Shown piece by piece: positions 1 to 10,804 of a stretch of 64,000 nucleotides of DNA. Position 1 is the stretch's first letter, and every line of letters begins with the position of its first letter. The stretch lies in the NCBI RefSeq assembly GCF_002093975.1, contig NZ_MSZZ01000025.1:124001-188000 (forward strand). The letters run 5' to 3'. The translations under genes were made by a program, and so were the position numbers. The notes under the pieces were generated by a model that saw only the letters and a list, made by a program, of their open reading frames with translations, was not told the DNA's origin and searched no databases. Source of the stretch: Thermoactinospora rubra. GTDB taxonomy: Bacteria > Actinomycetota > Actinomycetes > Streptosporangiales > Streptosporangiaceae.

Positions 1-1
1 G

Positions 2-628
2 TACCTCGTCGGCCGGCTGAAGAAGAGGATCCGCTGGCTGGAGATCAAGGCGGGCGACCAGCTCACCGTGCTCACCGACGGGCGAGCCGACATGGTCTTC
101 GCGCACATGTCGATCACACCGGAGCGCAAGGAGAAGATCGACTTCGCGGGGCCGTACCACGTGGACTTCCAGGACATCGCGGTGCGCCCGGCCGACAGGG
201 ACGCCATCCGCAATGTGCGTGACCTGGAGGGACGGAAGATCTGCTGGGTGCGCGGCACCAACATCGCCCAGCGCATCGTGGAGGAGCGCCGGGTGAAAGC
301 GGTCATCGTGCCGGCCGGCGACTACAACGAGTGCCTGGACATGATCAAGGACGGCCGGATCGACGCCATCTCCACCAACAGCCAGATCCTGGCGGGCTTG
401 CTCACCCAGCCCGGCGTGGACCTGGAGCTGGTCGGCGCGACCTTCAACGAGCAGCGCACCTCGATCGGGATCAGGAAGGGCGACATCGACGGCTGCGAGC
501 AGCTCAACCGGGCCATCACCGAGATGTACCAGGACGGCACGGCCAGGAAACTGCTGGAGAAATGGTTCGGCGGCTCCGGGCTGGACCTGTCCGTCGTCGC
601 GGTGCCGCAGTTCGAAGGCTGCTCCTAG
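2..628 (+). CDS. Amino-acid ABC transporter substrate-binding protein, C-terminal part (partial)
   Basis: The reading frame is already open at base 2, so the gene begins upstream of the window and the GTG at 68 is internal. About 208 residues remain. They carry features of family 3 solute-binding proteins (periplasmic binding protein type 2 fold for polar amino acids such as glutamate): a GRADMVFAHMSITPERKEKI segment, a second-lobe stretch around DLEGRKICWVRGTN and a C-terminal 'LLEKWFG' helix. In Gram-positives such proteins are lipoproteins that hand the ligand to a two-component permease. The signal peptide and the permease genes would lie outside the window. Ligand identity cannot be read from this fragment. 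The gene ends in front of a strong hairpin and is convergent with rpoD. Confidence 0.85.
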   Translation, partial: YLVGRLKKRIRWLEIKAGDQLTVLTDGRADMVFAHMSITPERKEKIDFAGPYHVDFQDIAVRPADRDAIRNVRDLEGRKICWVRGTNIAQRIVEERRVKAVIVPAGDYNECLDMIKDGRIDAISTNSQILAGLLTQPGVDLELVGATFNEQRTSIGIRKGDIDGCEQLNRAITEMYQDGTARKLLEKWFGGSGLDLSVVAVPQFEGCS

Positions 629-640
629 CGGTACGGCCCG

Positions 641-675
641 GCCGCGGGGCGCCCCTTCACCAGGCGCCCCGCGGC
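641..675. terminator. Perfect 13-bp inverted repeat, bidirectional terminator
   Basis: Bases 641-653 (GCCGCGGGGCGCC) pair perfectly with 663-675, leaving a 9-base loop. The hairpin lies between two convergent stop codons (628 and 682). There is no U tract, which is usual for actinobacterial terminators. It can serve both strands. Confidence 0.75.
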
Positions 676-681
676 GGCCCG

Positions 682-1830
682 TCAGTCCAGGTAGTCCCGC
701 AGCATCTGGGCCCTGGTCGGGTGGCGCAGCTTGGCCAGCGTCTTGGACTCGATCTGGCGGATGCGCTCCCTCGTCACCCCGAACTCCCTGCCGACCTCCT
801 CAAGCGTGCGCGGATGCCCGTCGGCCAGGCCGAACCGCAACTGGATGATGCGCTGCTCACGCTCCGACAACGTCGCCAGGATGTCGTCGAGCTGGTCCTG
901 CAACATGATGAACGCCGCGGCCTCCATCGGCACCACGGCGTCCGCGTCCTCGATGAAGTCTCCGAGGTCGGAGTCCTCCTCACCGATCGGAGACTGCAAC
1001 GACACCGGCTCCTGCGCGATGCGCTGGATCTCCACGACCCGGTCCACCGGCAGGTCCATCTCCTTGGCGATCTCCTCCGGCGCGGGCTCCCTGCCCAGAT
1101 CCTGGTGGAGCTGACGCTGCACCCTGACGAGCTTGTTGATCGTCTCCACCATGTGCACCGGGATGCGGATGGTCCGCGCCTGGTCGGCTATCGCCCGCGT
1201 GATCGCCTGCCGGATCCACCACGTGGCGTAGGTGGAGAACTTGTAGCCCTTGGTGTAGTCGAACTTCTCCACCGCGCGGATCAGGCCCAGGTTGCCCTCC
1301 TGGATCAGGTCGAGGAAGAGCATGCCACGGCCCACGTACCGCTTGGCGATCGACACCACCAGGCGCAGGTTCGCCTCGATCAGCCGCTGCTTGGCCCGGA
1401 TCCCCTCCCAGACCAGCTCCTGCAGCTCGGGATGAGCCAGCGGCGAGACCCCGTTGGCCAGCTTGTCCTCCGCGAACAGACCGGCTTCGATCGCCTTGGC
1501 GAGTTCCACCTCCTCCTCGGCGGTGAGCAGCGGCACCCGCCCGATCTCCCGCAGGTAGATGCGGACCAGATCGCTCGTCGGCGCCCGCTTGCCTACGTCT
1601 TCCTCATCGGCGCGGGACAGGTCGTCGTCGCCCTGCGGCTCCAGCACCTCCACGCCGTTCTCGGCGAGCATCCGCACGACACGCTCCAGCGCGTCGGAGG
1701 GAAGCTCGGTTCGGTCGAGCGCGGCTGCGACGTCATCGACGGTTACGCTCCCGCGCTCCCTTCCTTTCGCGACGAGGTCCGCCACCTGGTCTACCGATGG
1801 CGGTCCACTTGGCAGCACCGATGCACCCAC
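682..1830 (-). CDS. rpoD: Primary-type RNA polymerase sigma factor (RpoD/HrdB family)
   Basis: This 382-residue sigma-70 protein directs RNA polymerase to -10/-35 promoters. A short region 1.1-like N-terminus (about 1-80) is followed by region 1.2 (DLVRIYLREIG, about 86), region 2 (RLIEANLRLVVSIAKRYVG, then LDLIQEGNLGLIRAVEKFDY and STYATWWIRQAITRAI), region 3 (IPVHMVETINKL) and region 4 with its helix-turn-helix (TLEEVGREFGVTRERIRQIE near the C-terminus). It lacks the long low-complexity N-terminus of Streptomyces HrdB (511 residues), so this may be a lineage-specific short primary sigma or a second group 1/2 factor. The GTG start has no clear ribosome binding site, and a slightly different start is possible. 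dnaG lies upstream on the same strand, recalling the dnaG-rpoD order of the macromolecular synthesis operon, but a 280-base AT-richer gap suggests its own promoter. Confidence 0.9.
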   Translation of the reverse strand: MGASVLPSGPPSVDQVADLVAKGRERGSVTVDDVAAALDRTELPSDALERVVRMLAENGVEVLEPQGDDDLSRADEEDVGKRAPTSDLVRIYLREIGRVPLLTAEEEVELAKAIEAGLFAEDKLANGVSPLAHPELQELVWEGIRAKQRLIEANLRLVVSIAKRYVGRGMLFLDLIQEGNLGLIRAVEKFDYTKGYKFSTYATWWIRQAITRAIADQARTIRIPVHMVETINKLVRVQRQLHQDLGREPAPEEIAKEMDLPVDRVVEIQRIAQEPVSLQSPIGEEDSDLGDFIEDADAVVPMEAAAFIMLQDQLDDILATLSEREQRIIQLRFGLADGHPRTLEEVGREFGVTRERIRQIESKTLAKLRHPTRAQMLRDYLD

Positions 1831-2110
1831 GGGACACAGTCTGCAGTATTGGTTCGCGAAAATGGCAGACCCATTTTTGTCACAGAAGGTAAGACCTGCA
1901 TCATTACCAAATCGAGATGTTATTGGGGTTTGCCGGGAGAAGATCGGGAAATCAAAGATATTTGCGCGGTCACCATGTCACGCCCGACGTCAGAGCCGAG
2001 GTCAGGGCGTCATCTCTGTATGCCGTGATCACGCATGACGGGCCGATAATTTCACGCCGGCGACGTTTCGGATGTCAAACAGGGCCCCCGCCCTCCCGGC
2101 CCGGCGGAAC
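1831..2110 (-). promoter_or_regulatory. AT-richer leader/promoter region of rpoD
   Basis: This 280-base gap between dnaG and rpoD has no supported gene. It is conspicuously AT-richer than its surroundings between about 1840 and 1990, as expected for the rpoD promoter zone. I could not assign a convincing -35/-10 pair. Confidence 0.35.
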
Positions 2111-3955
2111 TCAGGCCGAACCGGCCGCCCGCTCCCTCAGCACCCGCCGCTGCTGCTCCAAAGCCACCAGCTCCCCGAACAGCCGGTTGTACTCCGCCTG
2201 CTCCTCCACCGGATTCAGCCGCTGCATCCGCGACTTGGCCTGCGCGATGGCCCGGTCGATCGACACCGCCTCGATGGCCGCCAGCATCCCGTTGGCGTAA
2301 CGCTCCTCCAGCTCCGCGTCCGCCTGGATCGGCTCCACCGCGAAGCGCGTCACCAGCGCCCGCACCGCATCGTCCGCCGCGTGCTCCAGCAGCCGGTCCA
2401 CCCACTCCCGCCCGCCGTGCCCCGCCGAACCGGTCCCCCCCGCCTCGGCGATCACCTTGTGCACCGCCACATGGTCGGGCGCCGTGAACGCCTGCGCGTC
2501 CAGCGCGTCGAAACGCGGCCCCAGCAACACCGGACGCTGCACCGCCAGCTTCAGCAACTCCGCCTCGACCTTCACGTGCGGATCGACCGGCGCCGGACGC
2601 GGCGCCCGCTGCGGACGCCGCGACTGCGCATGGCTCACCTCGGCGATGCGCTGCATCACGAACCGCTCGTCCATGAACCCCAGCCACCGGTCCAGGTCGA
2701 TCGCGTACCGCTTGCGCAGCCCCACATCCTTGATCCCCGCCACGATCGGCGCGGCGGCGTCCAACGCCGCGATCTTCCCCTCGTTGCTGCGCAGGTCATA
2801 CCGCGCGATCGTGCTGCGGATCGCGAACTGGAACAACGGCTCCCGGCTCGCGATCAGATCACGCACCGCCGCGTCCCCCTGCTTGATCCGCAACTCACAC
2901 GGATCCAGCCCGTCCGGCTGAACCGCCACATACGTCTGCGTCACGAACTTCTGCTCATCCGCGAACGCCCGCAACGCGGCCTTCTGCCCCGCCTCGTCCC
3001 CGTCGAAGGTGAAGATCACCTCACCGCGGAACTCCGCCTGGTCCAGCAAGAAGCGCCGCAACACCTTGATGTGCTCCTCGCCGAACGCCGTCCCGCAGGT
3101 CGCCACCGCCGTCGGCACACCCGCCAGATGACAGGCCATCACATCGGTGTACCCCTCGACGATCACCGCCTGCGACCGCTTGGAGATCTCCCGCTTGGCC
3201 AGGTCGATGCCGTACAACACCTGGCTCTTCTTGTACAACGGCGTCTCGGGCGTGTTGAGATACTTCGGCCCGTCGTCACCGTCGAGCAGCTTGCGCGCCC
3301 CGAAACCGATCACATCCCCCGTCGCGTCCCGGATCGGCCACACCAACCGCCCACGGAACCGGTCGATCGGCCCCCTGCGCCCTTCCTTCGCCAGCCCGCC
3401 CTTGACGATCTCCTCCGCGGCGAACCCCCGCCCCATCAGATGCCGGGTCAACGCCTCCCACTCGTTGGGCGCATACCCCACACCGAACCGCTCGGCGTCG
3501 GCCCGCTCGAACCCCCGCTCCGCCAGGAACTTCCGCCCCGGCGCCGCCTCCGGCGCCAGCAACCGCTCGGCGTAGAACTCCGCGGCCACCCGATGCGCCT
3601 CGATCAGCCTCGCGCGCTCCCCCTGGTCGCGCTTGGGCACGTAGCCGCCCTGCTCGTACTGCAGCTGGATCCCGGCCCGCTGCGCCAGCCGCTCGACCGC
3701 CTCGGTGAAGGACAGGTGCTCGATCTTCTCGACGAAGGTGATGACATCGCCACCTTCCCCGCAACCAAAACAGTAGAACATGCCGCGCTCGGGCGTGACG
3801 TTGAACGACGGGCTCTTCTCGTCGTGGAAGGGGCAAAGGCCCTTGAGGTTGCCGCCTCCGGCGTTGCGGAGCTGTACATACTCCCCGACGACGTGGTCGA
3901 TCGGCGAGCGCTCGCGAACGAGTGCGATGTCGACGTCACGGATCCGGCCAGCCAC
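2111..3955 (-). CDS. dnaG: DNA primase DnaG
   Basis: DnaG makes the RNA primers for lagging-strand replication. The 614-residue protein has the expected order: an N-terminal zinc-binding domain (CPFHDEKSPSF and, about 20 residues on, CFGCGEGGD, about residues 41-70), a TOPRIM catalytic core with the acidic VIVEGYTDVMA and FTFDGDEAGQKAA motifs (about 265 and 315), and a C-terminal helicase-binding domain from about 440. Length fits actinobacterial DnaG. The ATG start gives MAGRIRDVDI directly before the conserved helix that precedes the zinc finger. It is the first gene of a leftward dnaG-rpoD pair. Confidence 0.95.
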   Translation of the reverse strand: MAGRIRDVDIALVRERSPIDHVVGEYVQLRNAGGGNLKGLCPFHDEKSPSFNVTPERGMFYCFGCGEGGDVITFVEKIEHLSFTEAVERLAQRAGIQLQYEQGGYVPKRDQGERARLIEAHRVAAEFYAERLLAPEAAPGRKFLAERGFERADAERFGVGYAPNEWEALTRHLMGRGFAAEEIVKGGLAKEGRRGPIDRFRGRLVWPIRDATGDVIGFGARKLLDGDDGPKYLNTPETPLYKKSQVLYGIDLAKREISKRSQAVIVEGYTDVMACHLAGVPTAVATCGTAFGEEHIKVLRRFLLDQAEFRGEVIFTFDGDEAGQKAALRAFADEQKFVTQTYVAVQPDGLDPCELRIKQGDAAVRDLIASREPLFQFAIRSTIARYDLRSNEGKIAALDAAAPIVAGIKDVGLRKRYAIDLDRWLGFMDERFVMQRIAEVSHAQSRRPQRAPRPAPVDPHVKVEAELLKLAVQRPVLLGPRFDALDAQAFTAPDHVAVHKVIAEAGGTGSAGHGGREWVDRLLEHAADDAVRALVTRFAVEPIQADAELEERYANGMLAAIEAVSIDRAIAQAKSRMQRLNPVEEQAEYNRLFGELVALEQQRRVLRERAAGSA

Positions 3956-4117
3956 GCCGTGAGTCTATTGCTCCTGGCCGACACAAATCCCCCCTGTCCC
4001 CAGGACATCGCCGGGTGCCTGCCGCCTCGCCGGGTTGTGGAAACCGGCCATGCCGGGTCGCCGGGTGGGCTAGAAAGGTAAAGGTTGTCCTCAGATACGG
4101 TGACACGGGTGGAGATC

Positions 4118-4957
4118 ATGCGATCGGGGCGAAGAGGTGGGCTCGCGGCCGTGGCCGGAGCGCTGGTGCTCACCGGTGGTTGTGCCGCCCAGGGGACCGG
4201 GGTGGCCGGGGTGAGCACGAAGGCGCCGCCGACGGCGGCGGTGGCCAGCCCGTCGGTGACCGCGACGATCCCCCAGCCGACGCCCCAGCCGCAGGCGGCC
4301 GCCGACAAGCAGGATCCGGTGCGGGTGCCGCCGCCGAAGCTGTCGAAGTACTCCTACGTGTTCCCGGTCAAGGGGTGCCGGGTGACGTACCAGCGCAAGC
4401 TGCTCGTCCTGCCGAAGACGACGATCTGGGCGGCGAAGGGGTGCGCGTTCGTGGCGCCGATCGGCGGCGTGGTGGACGAGGTCAACGCCCAGAACAAGTG
4501 GCGTCCGTCGGTCGACTCCGGTCCGACGCGCGAGGGCCGGTTCGTGACGATCGTCGGTGACGACGGCGTGCGCTACCTGGGCGGCCACCTGGACGAGATC
4601 ACCGAGGGGATCAGGCCGGGCGTGCGGGTCAGGGCGGGCCAGACGCTGGGGACGGTGGGCAACTCGGGCAACGCCCGCGACACCGCGCCGAACCTGTACT
4701 TCGCGATCTCGTGGAAGACCGGTCCGAAGTACTGGTGGGTACGGCGGGGCATGGTCAATCCCTGGAACTACCTGGACGCCTGGCTGAACGGCAATCCCAC
4801 GCTGTCACCGCGTGAGGAGACCCTCGCCCTGCGGGCCCGGCTGGGTGAGACGCCCAGGTGCACGGTCCAGTGTTCGGCGCGGAAGGCGCCCAAGCCGGAG
4901 CCGTCGCCGCCGCCGGAGGACGAGACCGTCACCCAGTGGTGGCCGCCTCCGCCCTGA
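4118..4957 (+). CDS. Lipoprotein with a degenerate M23 (LytM-like) domain
   Basis: A predicted 279-residue exported lipoprotein. From ATG 4118 (GGAG six bases upstream) a signal peptide runs to a lipobox-like LTGGC near residue 22. An upstream in-frame TTG at 4085 is possible but would put 11 charged residues before the signal. A proline-rich linker is followed by an M23-type beta domain (about 90-220) with FVAPIGGVVDEV, YLGGHLDEI and GQTLGTVGNSGN. Active M23 peptidases bind zinc through HxxxD and HxH motifs. Here the region normally reading HLHF is NLYF, and no HxxxD is seen, so only the catalytic-type His of GHLDE remains. It is probably a non-peptidase LytM domain that regulates a partner or binds cell wall. 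A proline-rich tail ends the protein. It overlaps the convergent oxidoreductase by 29 bases. Confidence 0.8.
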   Translation: MRSGRRGGLAAVAGALVLTGGCAAQGTGVAGVSTKAPPTAAVASPSVTATIPQPTPQPQAAADKQDPVRVPPPKLSKYSYVFPVKGCRVTYQRKLLVLPKTTIWAAKGCAFVAPIGGVVDEVNAQNKWRPSVDSGPTREGRFVTIVGDDGVRYLGGHLDEITEGIRPGVRVRAGQTLGTVGNSGNARDTAPNLYFAISWKTGPKYWWVRRGMVNPWNYLDAWLNGNPTLSPREETLALRARLGETPRCTVQCSARKAPKPEPSPPPEDETVTQWWPPPP

Positions 4958-6068
4958 TGCGGTCCTGGATCTCCTGGACGACGTCCCAGACGTTGACGTT
5001 CATCCCGGCCACGACCCGGCCGTCGCGCCTCCAGTAGGCGATGAACTCCAGGTCGTCGACCGAGCCTTCGTAGGAGACGCTGTCGTAGCCGGTGATGTCG
5101 CCGGAGAACTCCATGCCGAGTTCGAACTGGTCGGTGTAGAAGTACGGCACGCGGTCGTAGACGACGTCCTGGCCGAGCATGGCGCGTGCGGCGGCGGGGC
5201 CGCCGTTGAGCGCGTTGGCCCAGTGCTCGACGCGCAGGCGCCTGCCGTACAGCGGGTGGTAGAACTCGGCCACGTCTCCGGCGGCGTACACGTCGGGGTG
5301 GGAGGTGCGCAGGGAGGCGTCGGTGACGATGCCGCCCGCGACCTCCAGTCCGGCGTCGCGGGCCAGGTCGACGTTGGGTGTGGCGCCGATGCCGACCACG
5401 ATGGCGTCGGCGGTGAGGGTCTCGCCGGTGCTGAGCCGTACTCCTGTCTCGGACAGTTCCTCGGCGCCGGTGCCCAGCCGGAGGTCGACGCCGTTGCGGC
5501 GGTGGAGGCGGGCGAAGACCTCGCCGAGTTCGGGTCCGAGGATCGCGTGCAGGGGTGTGGGCCGGGGTTCGACGATGGTGACGTCGCAGCCGGCCTTGCG
5601 TGCGGCTGCGGCGGTCTCCAGGCCGATCCATCCGGCGCCGACGATCACCACTCTGCCGCCGCGTGCGAACGCCTCCTTCAGCGCATCGCTGTCTTGGACG
5701 GTGCGCAGGTACATGCCGGCTCCGGGGAGGCGGCGCGGGGTGGCGCCGGTGGCGATGAGGAGTTTGTCGTACGGCACGCGGGAGTCGTCGGACAGGGTGA
5801 GCTCGTGGGCGTCGAGGTCGAGGCGTACGGCGCGGCGGCCGGGGCGCAGGTCGACGGCGTGGTCGGCGTACCAGGTGGGCGGGTGGACGTAGATCTCGTC
5901 GCGGTCGCCGGCGCCTTGGAGGTAGCCCTTGGAGAGCGGGGGGCGTTCGTAGGGGCGTTCGGTTTCGGCGCCGATGAGGACGATGTCGCCGTCGAAGCCT
6001 TCTTCGCGCAGGGTTTCCGCGGCTTTCGCCCCGGCGAGTCCGGCGCCGACGATCGCGAATGTGGCCAT
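4929..6068 (-). CDS. FAD/NAD(P)-dependent oxidoreductase (ferredoxin reductase-like)
   Basis: A 379-residue pyridine nucleotide-disulfide oxidoreductase family protein. The N-terminal FAD-binding motif is VGAGLAGAKAAETL (residues 6-20), the PYERPPLSK segment (about 39-47) is typical of ferredoxin or rubredoxin reductases of Rieske-type oxygenase systems, the second Rossmann motif is VIVGAGWIGLETA (about 140), and the C-terminal FAD motif is VYAAGDVAEF (about 260). It would pass electrons from NAD(P)H to a ferredoxin, but no ferredoxin or oxygenase gene is adjacent, so its partner is unknown. The start ATG is followed immediately by the FAD motif, as in the family. Confidence 0.85.
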   Translation of the reverse strand: MATFAIVGAGLAGAKAAETLREEGFDGDIVLIGAETERPYERPPLSKGYLQGAGDRDEIYVHPPTWYADHAVDLRPGRRAVRLDLDAHELTLSDDSRVPYDKLLIATGATPRRLPGAGMYLRTVQDSDALKEAFARGGRVVIVGAGWIGLETAAAARKAGCDVTIVEPRPTPLHAILGPELGEVFARLHRRNGVDLRLGTGAEELSETGVRLSTGETLTADAIVVGIGATPNVDLARDAGLEVAGGIVTDASLRTSHPDVYAAGDVAEFYHPLYGRRLRVEHWANALNGGPAAARAMLGQDVVYDRVPYFYTDQFELGMEFSGDITGYDSVSYEGSVDDLEFIAYWRRDGRVVAGMNVNVWDVVQEIQDRIRAEAATTG

Positions 6069-6137
6069 GGGGTCAGTATCACGCCGGGGTGGCGGCGACT
6101 CCAGACAGTCGGCGGCGCGCCGTACGGCATGGGCGGG

Positions 6138-7361
6138 TCAGCGGTGGGAGAGGCGGCGGTGCCAGGCGACGGCGGAGATGTCGGTCAGCGAGGCGATCTG
6201 GTCGATGATGACGCGCGTGCGGGCCGCGTCGTCCGGGGCGGCGAGGAAGGCGGGGCGGAAGGCCGGTTCGAGCGTGTCGGGGGCGCCGAGCGTGATGAGC
6301 GCGGCCAGTTCCTGGATGAGTTCCCGCTGCTTGGCCTGGTTGGCGTGGTGGTCGTCGCGTCGCATGACGTAGTGCGCCGTGATGCCCTTGAGCAGCGCGC
6401 ACTCCAGCCGGGCGGTGCGCGGGACGACCAGGTCGGCGCGGTGGCGCAGGCCGTACGCCTCCTTGGTGGCGGCCTGGGCGGCGCGGCAGAAGCGGCCGAT
6501 GAGCCCGCTGGTGAGGGCCTTGAGCCCGGCGAGGTCGGCGAGGGTGGCCTCGAAGCGGCGCGGCCACAGCGGGTCGGCGACGAGCCTGGCGAAGACCTCC
6601 TCCAGCTCGGCCAGGGAGGCGTCGGGGGCGTAGACGCGGCGTGTGACCTCGCAGACCTCCGTGCGTTCGGCGGGCGACTGGAGGGCCGAGGGGGTGACGT
6701 GGCCGATGTGGATGGCGTCCTCGAGGTCGTGGACCGAGTAGGCGACGTCGTCGGCCCAGTCCATGATCTGCGCCTCGAAGCTGACGCGGCCGGGCGGCGC
6801 GTCCTGCCGGATCCAGGTGAAGACGGGCAGGTCGTCGTCGTAGACGCCGAACTTGGGGGATTCGCCGCGGGTCCAGGGGTACTTCATGGAGGCGTCGAGC
6901 GCGGCACGGGTGAGGTTGAGCCCGGCGCTGCGGCCGTCCTCGGTGATGACCTTGGCTTCCAGCCGGGTGAGCAGGCGCAGGCTCTGGGCGTTGCCCTCGA
7001 AGCCGCCGCAGGAGGCGGCGAGCTGGTCCAGGACGAGTTCGCCGTTGTGGCCGAAGGGCGGGTGGCCGAGGTCGTGGGCGAGGCAGGCGGTCTCCACCAG
7101 GTCGGGGTCCACGCCGAGTGAGGCGCCCATCTCCCTGCCGACCTGGGCGCATTCCAGCGAGTGGGTGAGCCGGGTGCGCGGCACGTGCTGGCCGCCGCCG
7201 ATGGACTCGCCGGGCCCGACGACCTGGGTCTTGGCGGCGAGCCTGCGCAGTGCGGCGCAGTGGAGGACCCGGGCGCGGTCGCGTTCGAACGGGCTGCGTT
7301 CGGGGCTGCCGGGCGGTTCCGGCACCCATCGCGCCTGGTCGTGTTCGGTGTAGCCGGCCAT
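6138..7361 (-). CDS. dgt: Deoxyguanosinetriphosphate triphosphohydrolase-like protein
   Basis: A 407-residue HD-domain dNTPase that hydrolyses dGTP or other dNTPs to the nucleoside and triphosphate. The metal site is visible: RLTHSLE (His, about 66) and LAHDLGHPPFGHNGE (the HD pair, about 95), with a downstream MDWADDVAYSVHDLED segment (about 200-215) supplying the last ligand. In actinobacteria this gene usually sits near dnaG, as here, consistent with a role in dNTP pool control. The ATG start is followed by the conserved ERSPFERDRARVLH stretch. It is 69 bases upstream of the oxidoreductase, so co-transcription is possible. Confidence 0.93.
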   Translation of the reverse strand: MAGYTEHDQARWVPEPPGSPERSPFERDRARVLHCAALRRLAAKTQVVGPGESIGGGQHVPRTRLTHSLECAQVGREMGASLGVDPDLVETACLAHDLGHPPFGHNGELVLDQLAASCGGFEGNAQSLRLLTRLEAKVITEDGRSAGLNLTRAALDASMKYPWTRGESPKFGVYDDDLPVFTWIRQDAPPGRVSFEAQIMDWADDVAYSVHDLEDAIHIGHVTPSALQSPAERTEVCEVTRRVYAPDASLAELEEVFARLVADPLWPRRFEATLADLAGLKALTSGLIGRFCRAAQAATKEAYGLRHRADLVVPRTARLECALLKGITAHYVMRRDDHHANQAKQRELIQELAALITLGAPDTLEPAFRPAFLAAPDDAARTRVIIDQIASLTDISAVAWHRRLSHR

Positions 7362-7482
7362 GAGACCTGCGATCCTATCCCCGATGGGGTCATCCCATGC
7401 CGAACGGCTGGGAAACGTCGGGAAAGCGGTTTGAGTAGGGCATGCTCATGCGCGTACGGCGGGCGTCCGTGATCGTGGCCTC

Positions 7483-7881
7483 ATGACATGGTTGGCATCT
7501 CTCGCGTTGGCGGGCCAGGCGCTGTTCCCCTTCGGCCCGCTGTACTCCCCCGACGGCGCGGTCCTGGTCAGCGGCGTCTACCGGGACGGCTCGCTGACGG
7601 ATCGCCCGCCGTCGGTCCTGGCCCAGGTCCTGAAGTTCTCGCGGGGTGGGTGCGGCTGGGCGGAGATCGAGTACGTCAGTCAGCGGCCCGGCGACCCGTA
7701 CTACGTCAAGACCTGGGCCAGGACCCCCGAGCTGTGCTCGGAGCTCTACGGCGGCCACACGGTGGAGTTCGCCAAGCCCCGTGAGGAGATCACCTCCGTC
7801 ACGGTGGCCGCGTGTCACCGGGCCGAGGGCGCCGCGACGGCGTCCTGCTCGGCCCGGCACACGGTGTTCTCCCGGCCTTAG
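7483..7881 (+). CDS. Hypothetical small protein, possibly exported
   Basis: I do not recognise this 132-residue protein. The first 17 residues (MTWLASLALAGQALFPF) could be a weak signal peptide or membrane anchor. The rest is polar with four cysteines (about 56, 83, 111 and 122) that could form disulfides if exported. No ribosome binding site is visible. A GATCGT hexamer six bases before the ATG has the geometry of a leaderless promoter. It lies alone between divergent dgt and convergent ppdK. Confidence 0.55.
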   Translation: MTWLASLALAGQALFPFGPLYSPDGAVLVSGVYRDGSLTDRPPSVLAQVLKFSRGGCGWAEIEYVSQRPGDPYYVKTWARTPELCSELYGGHTVEFAKPREEITSVTVAACHRAEGAATASCSARHTVFSRP

Positions 7882-7925
7882 AACGTCCTCCGGTCTTGGA
7901 GGGCTTGGAAGCGTCCTCCCGGCCC

Positions 7926-10574
<2,649 letters not shown>

Positions 10575-10687
10575 GAGCGCTCCTTCTGGGATTTCCGCCA
10601 CTCTGGCTCGGACTCTACCGACGAAAAAGGCGGCGAAACTGCACCCCACCGCCAAGTTCCCGTTTCCGCTGCTCATGGCCTATCATG

Positions 10688-10748
10688 AGGTCTAATCCAA
10701 TGAAAATTCCAGCGGGCCGGAATTGGTTTATACCAATGGTTTACACCA
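10688..10748. promoter_or_regulatory. Tandem TGGTTTAnACCA palindromes upstream of ppdK / cytochrome b
   Basis: Two palindromes, TGGTTTATACCA (10724-10735) and TGGTTTACACCA (10737-10748), stand 13 bases apart. A weaker relative, AGGTCTAATCCA, is at 10688-10699, and an AATTCC/GGAATT inverted repeat lies between. The form TGGT-N4-ACCA with central TA resembles operators of GntR/HutC regulators such as DasR (TGGTCTAGACCA). Which regulator binds is unknown. The block is shared by leftward ppdK and rightward cytochrome b. Confidence 0.5.
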
Positions 10749-10804
10749 ATTCTTGAGAATCTTCCCGCGCGGGTGCACAATCAGGTCGTCTCCCGGGAGG
10801 CGCC

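Noticed and set aside
331..2028. Long open frame on the plus strand across the rpoD gene
   Set aside because: It is Arg/His/Leu-rich composition typical of antisense frames in GC-rich genes and overlaps rpoD fully.
10575..10676. 34-residue N-terminal extension of PPDK
   Set aside because: No family similarity, and a strong ribosome site precedes GTG 10574.
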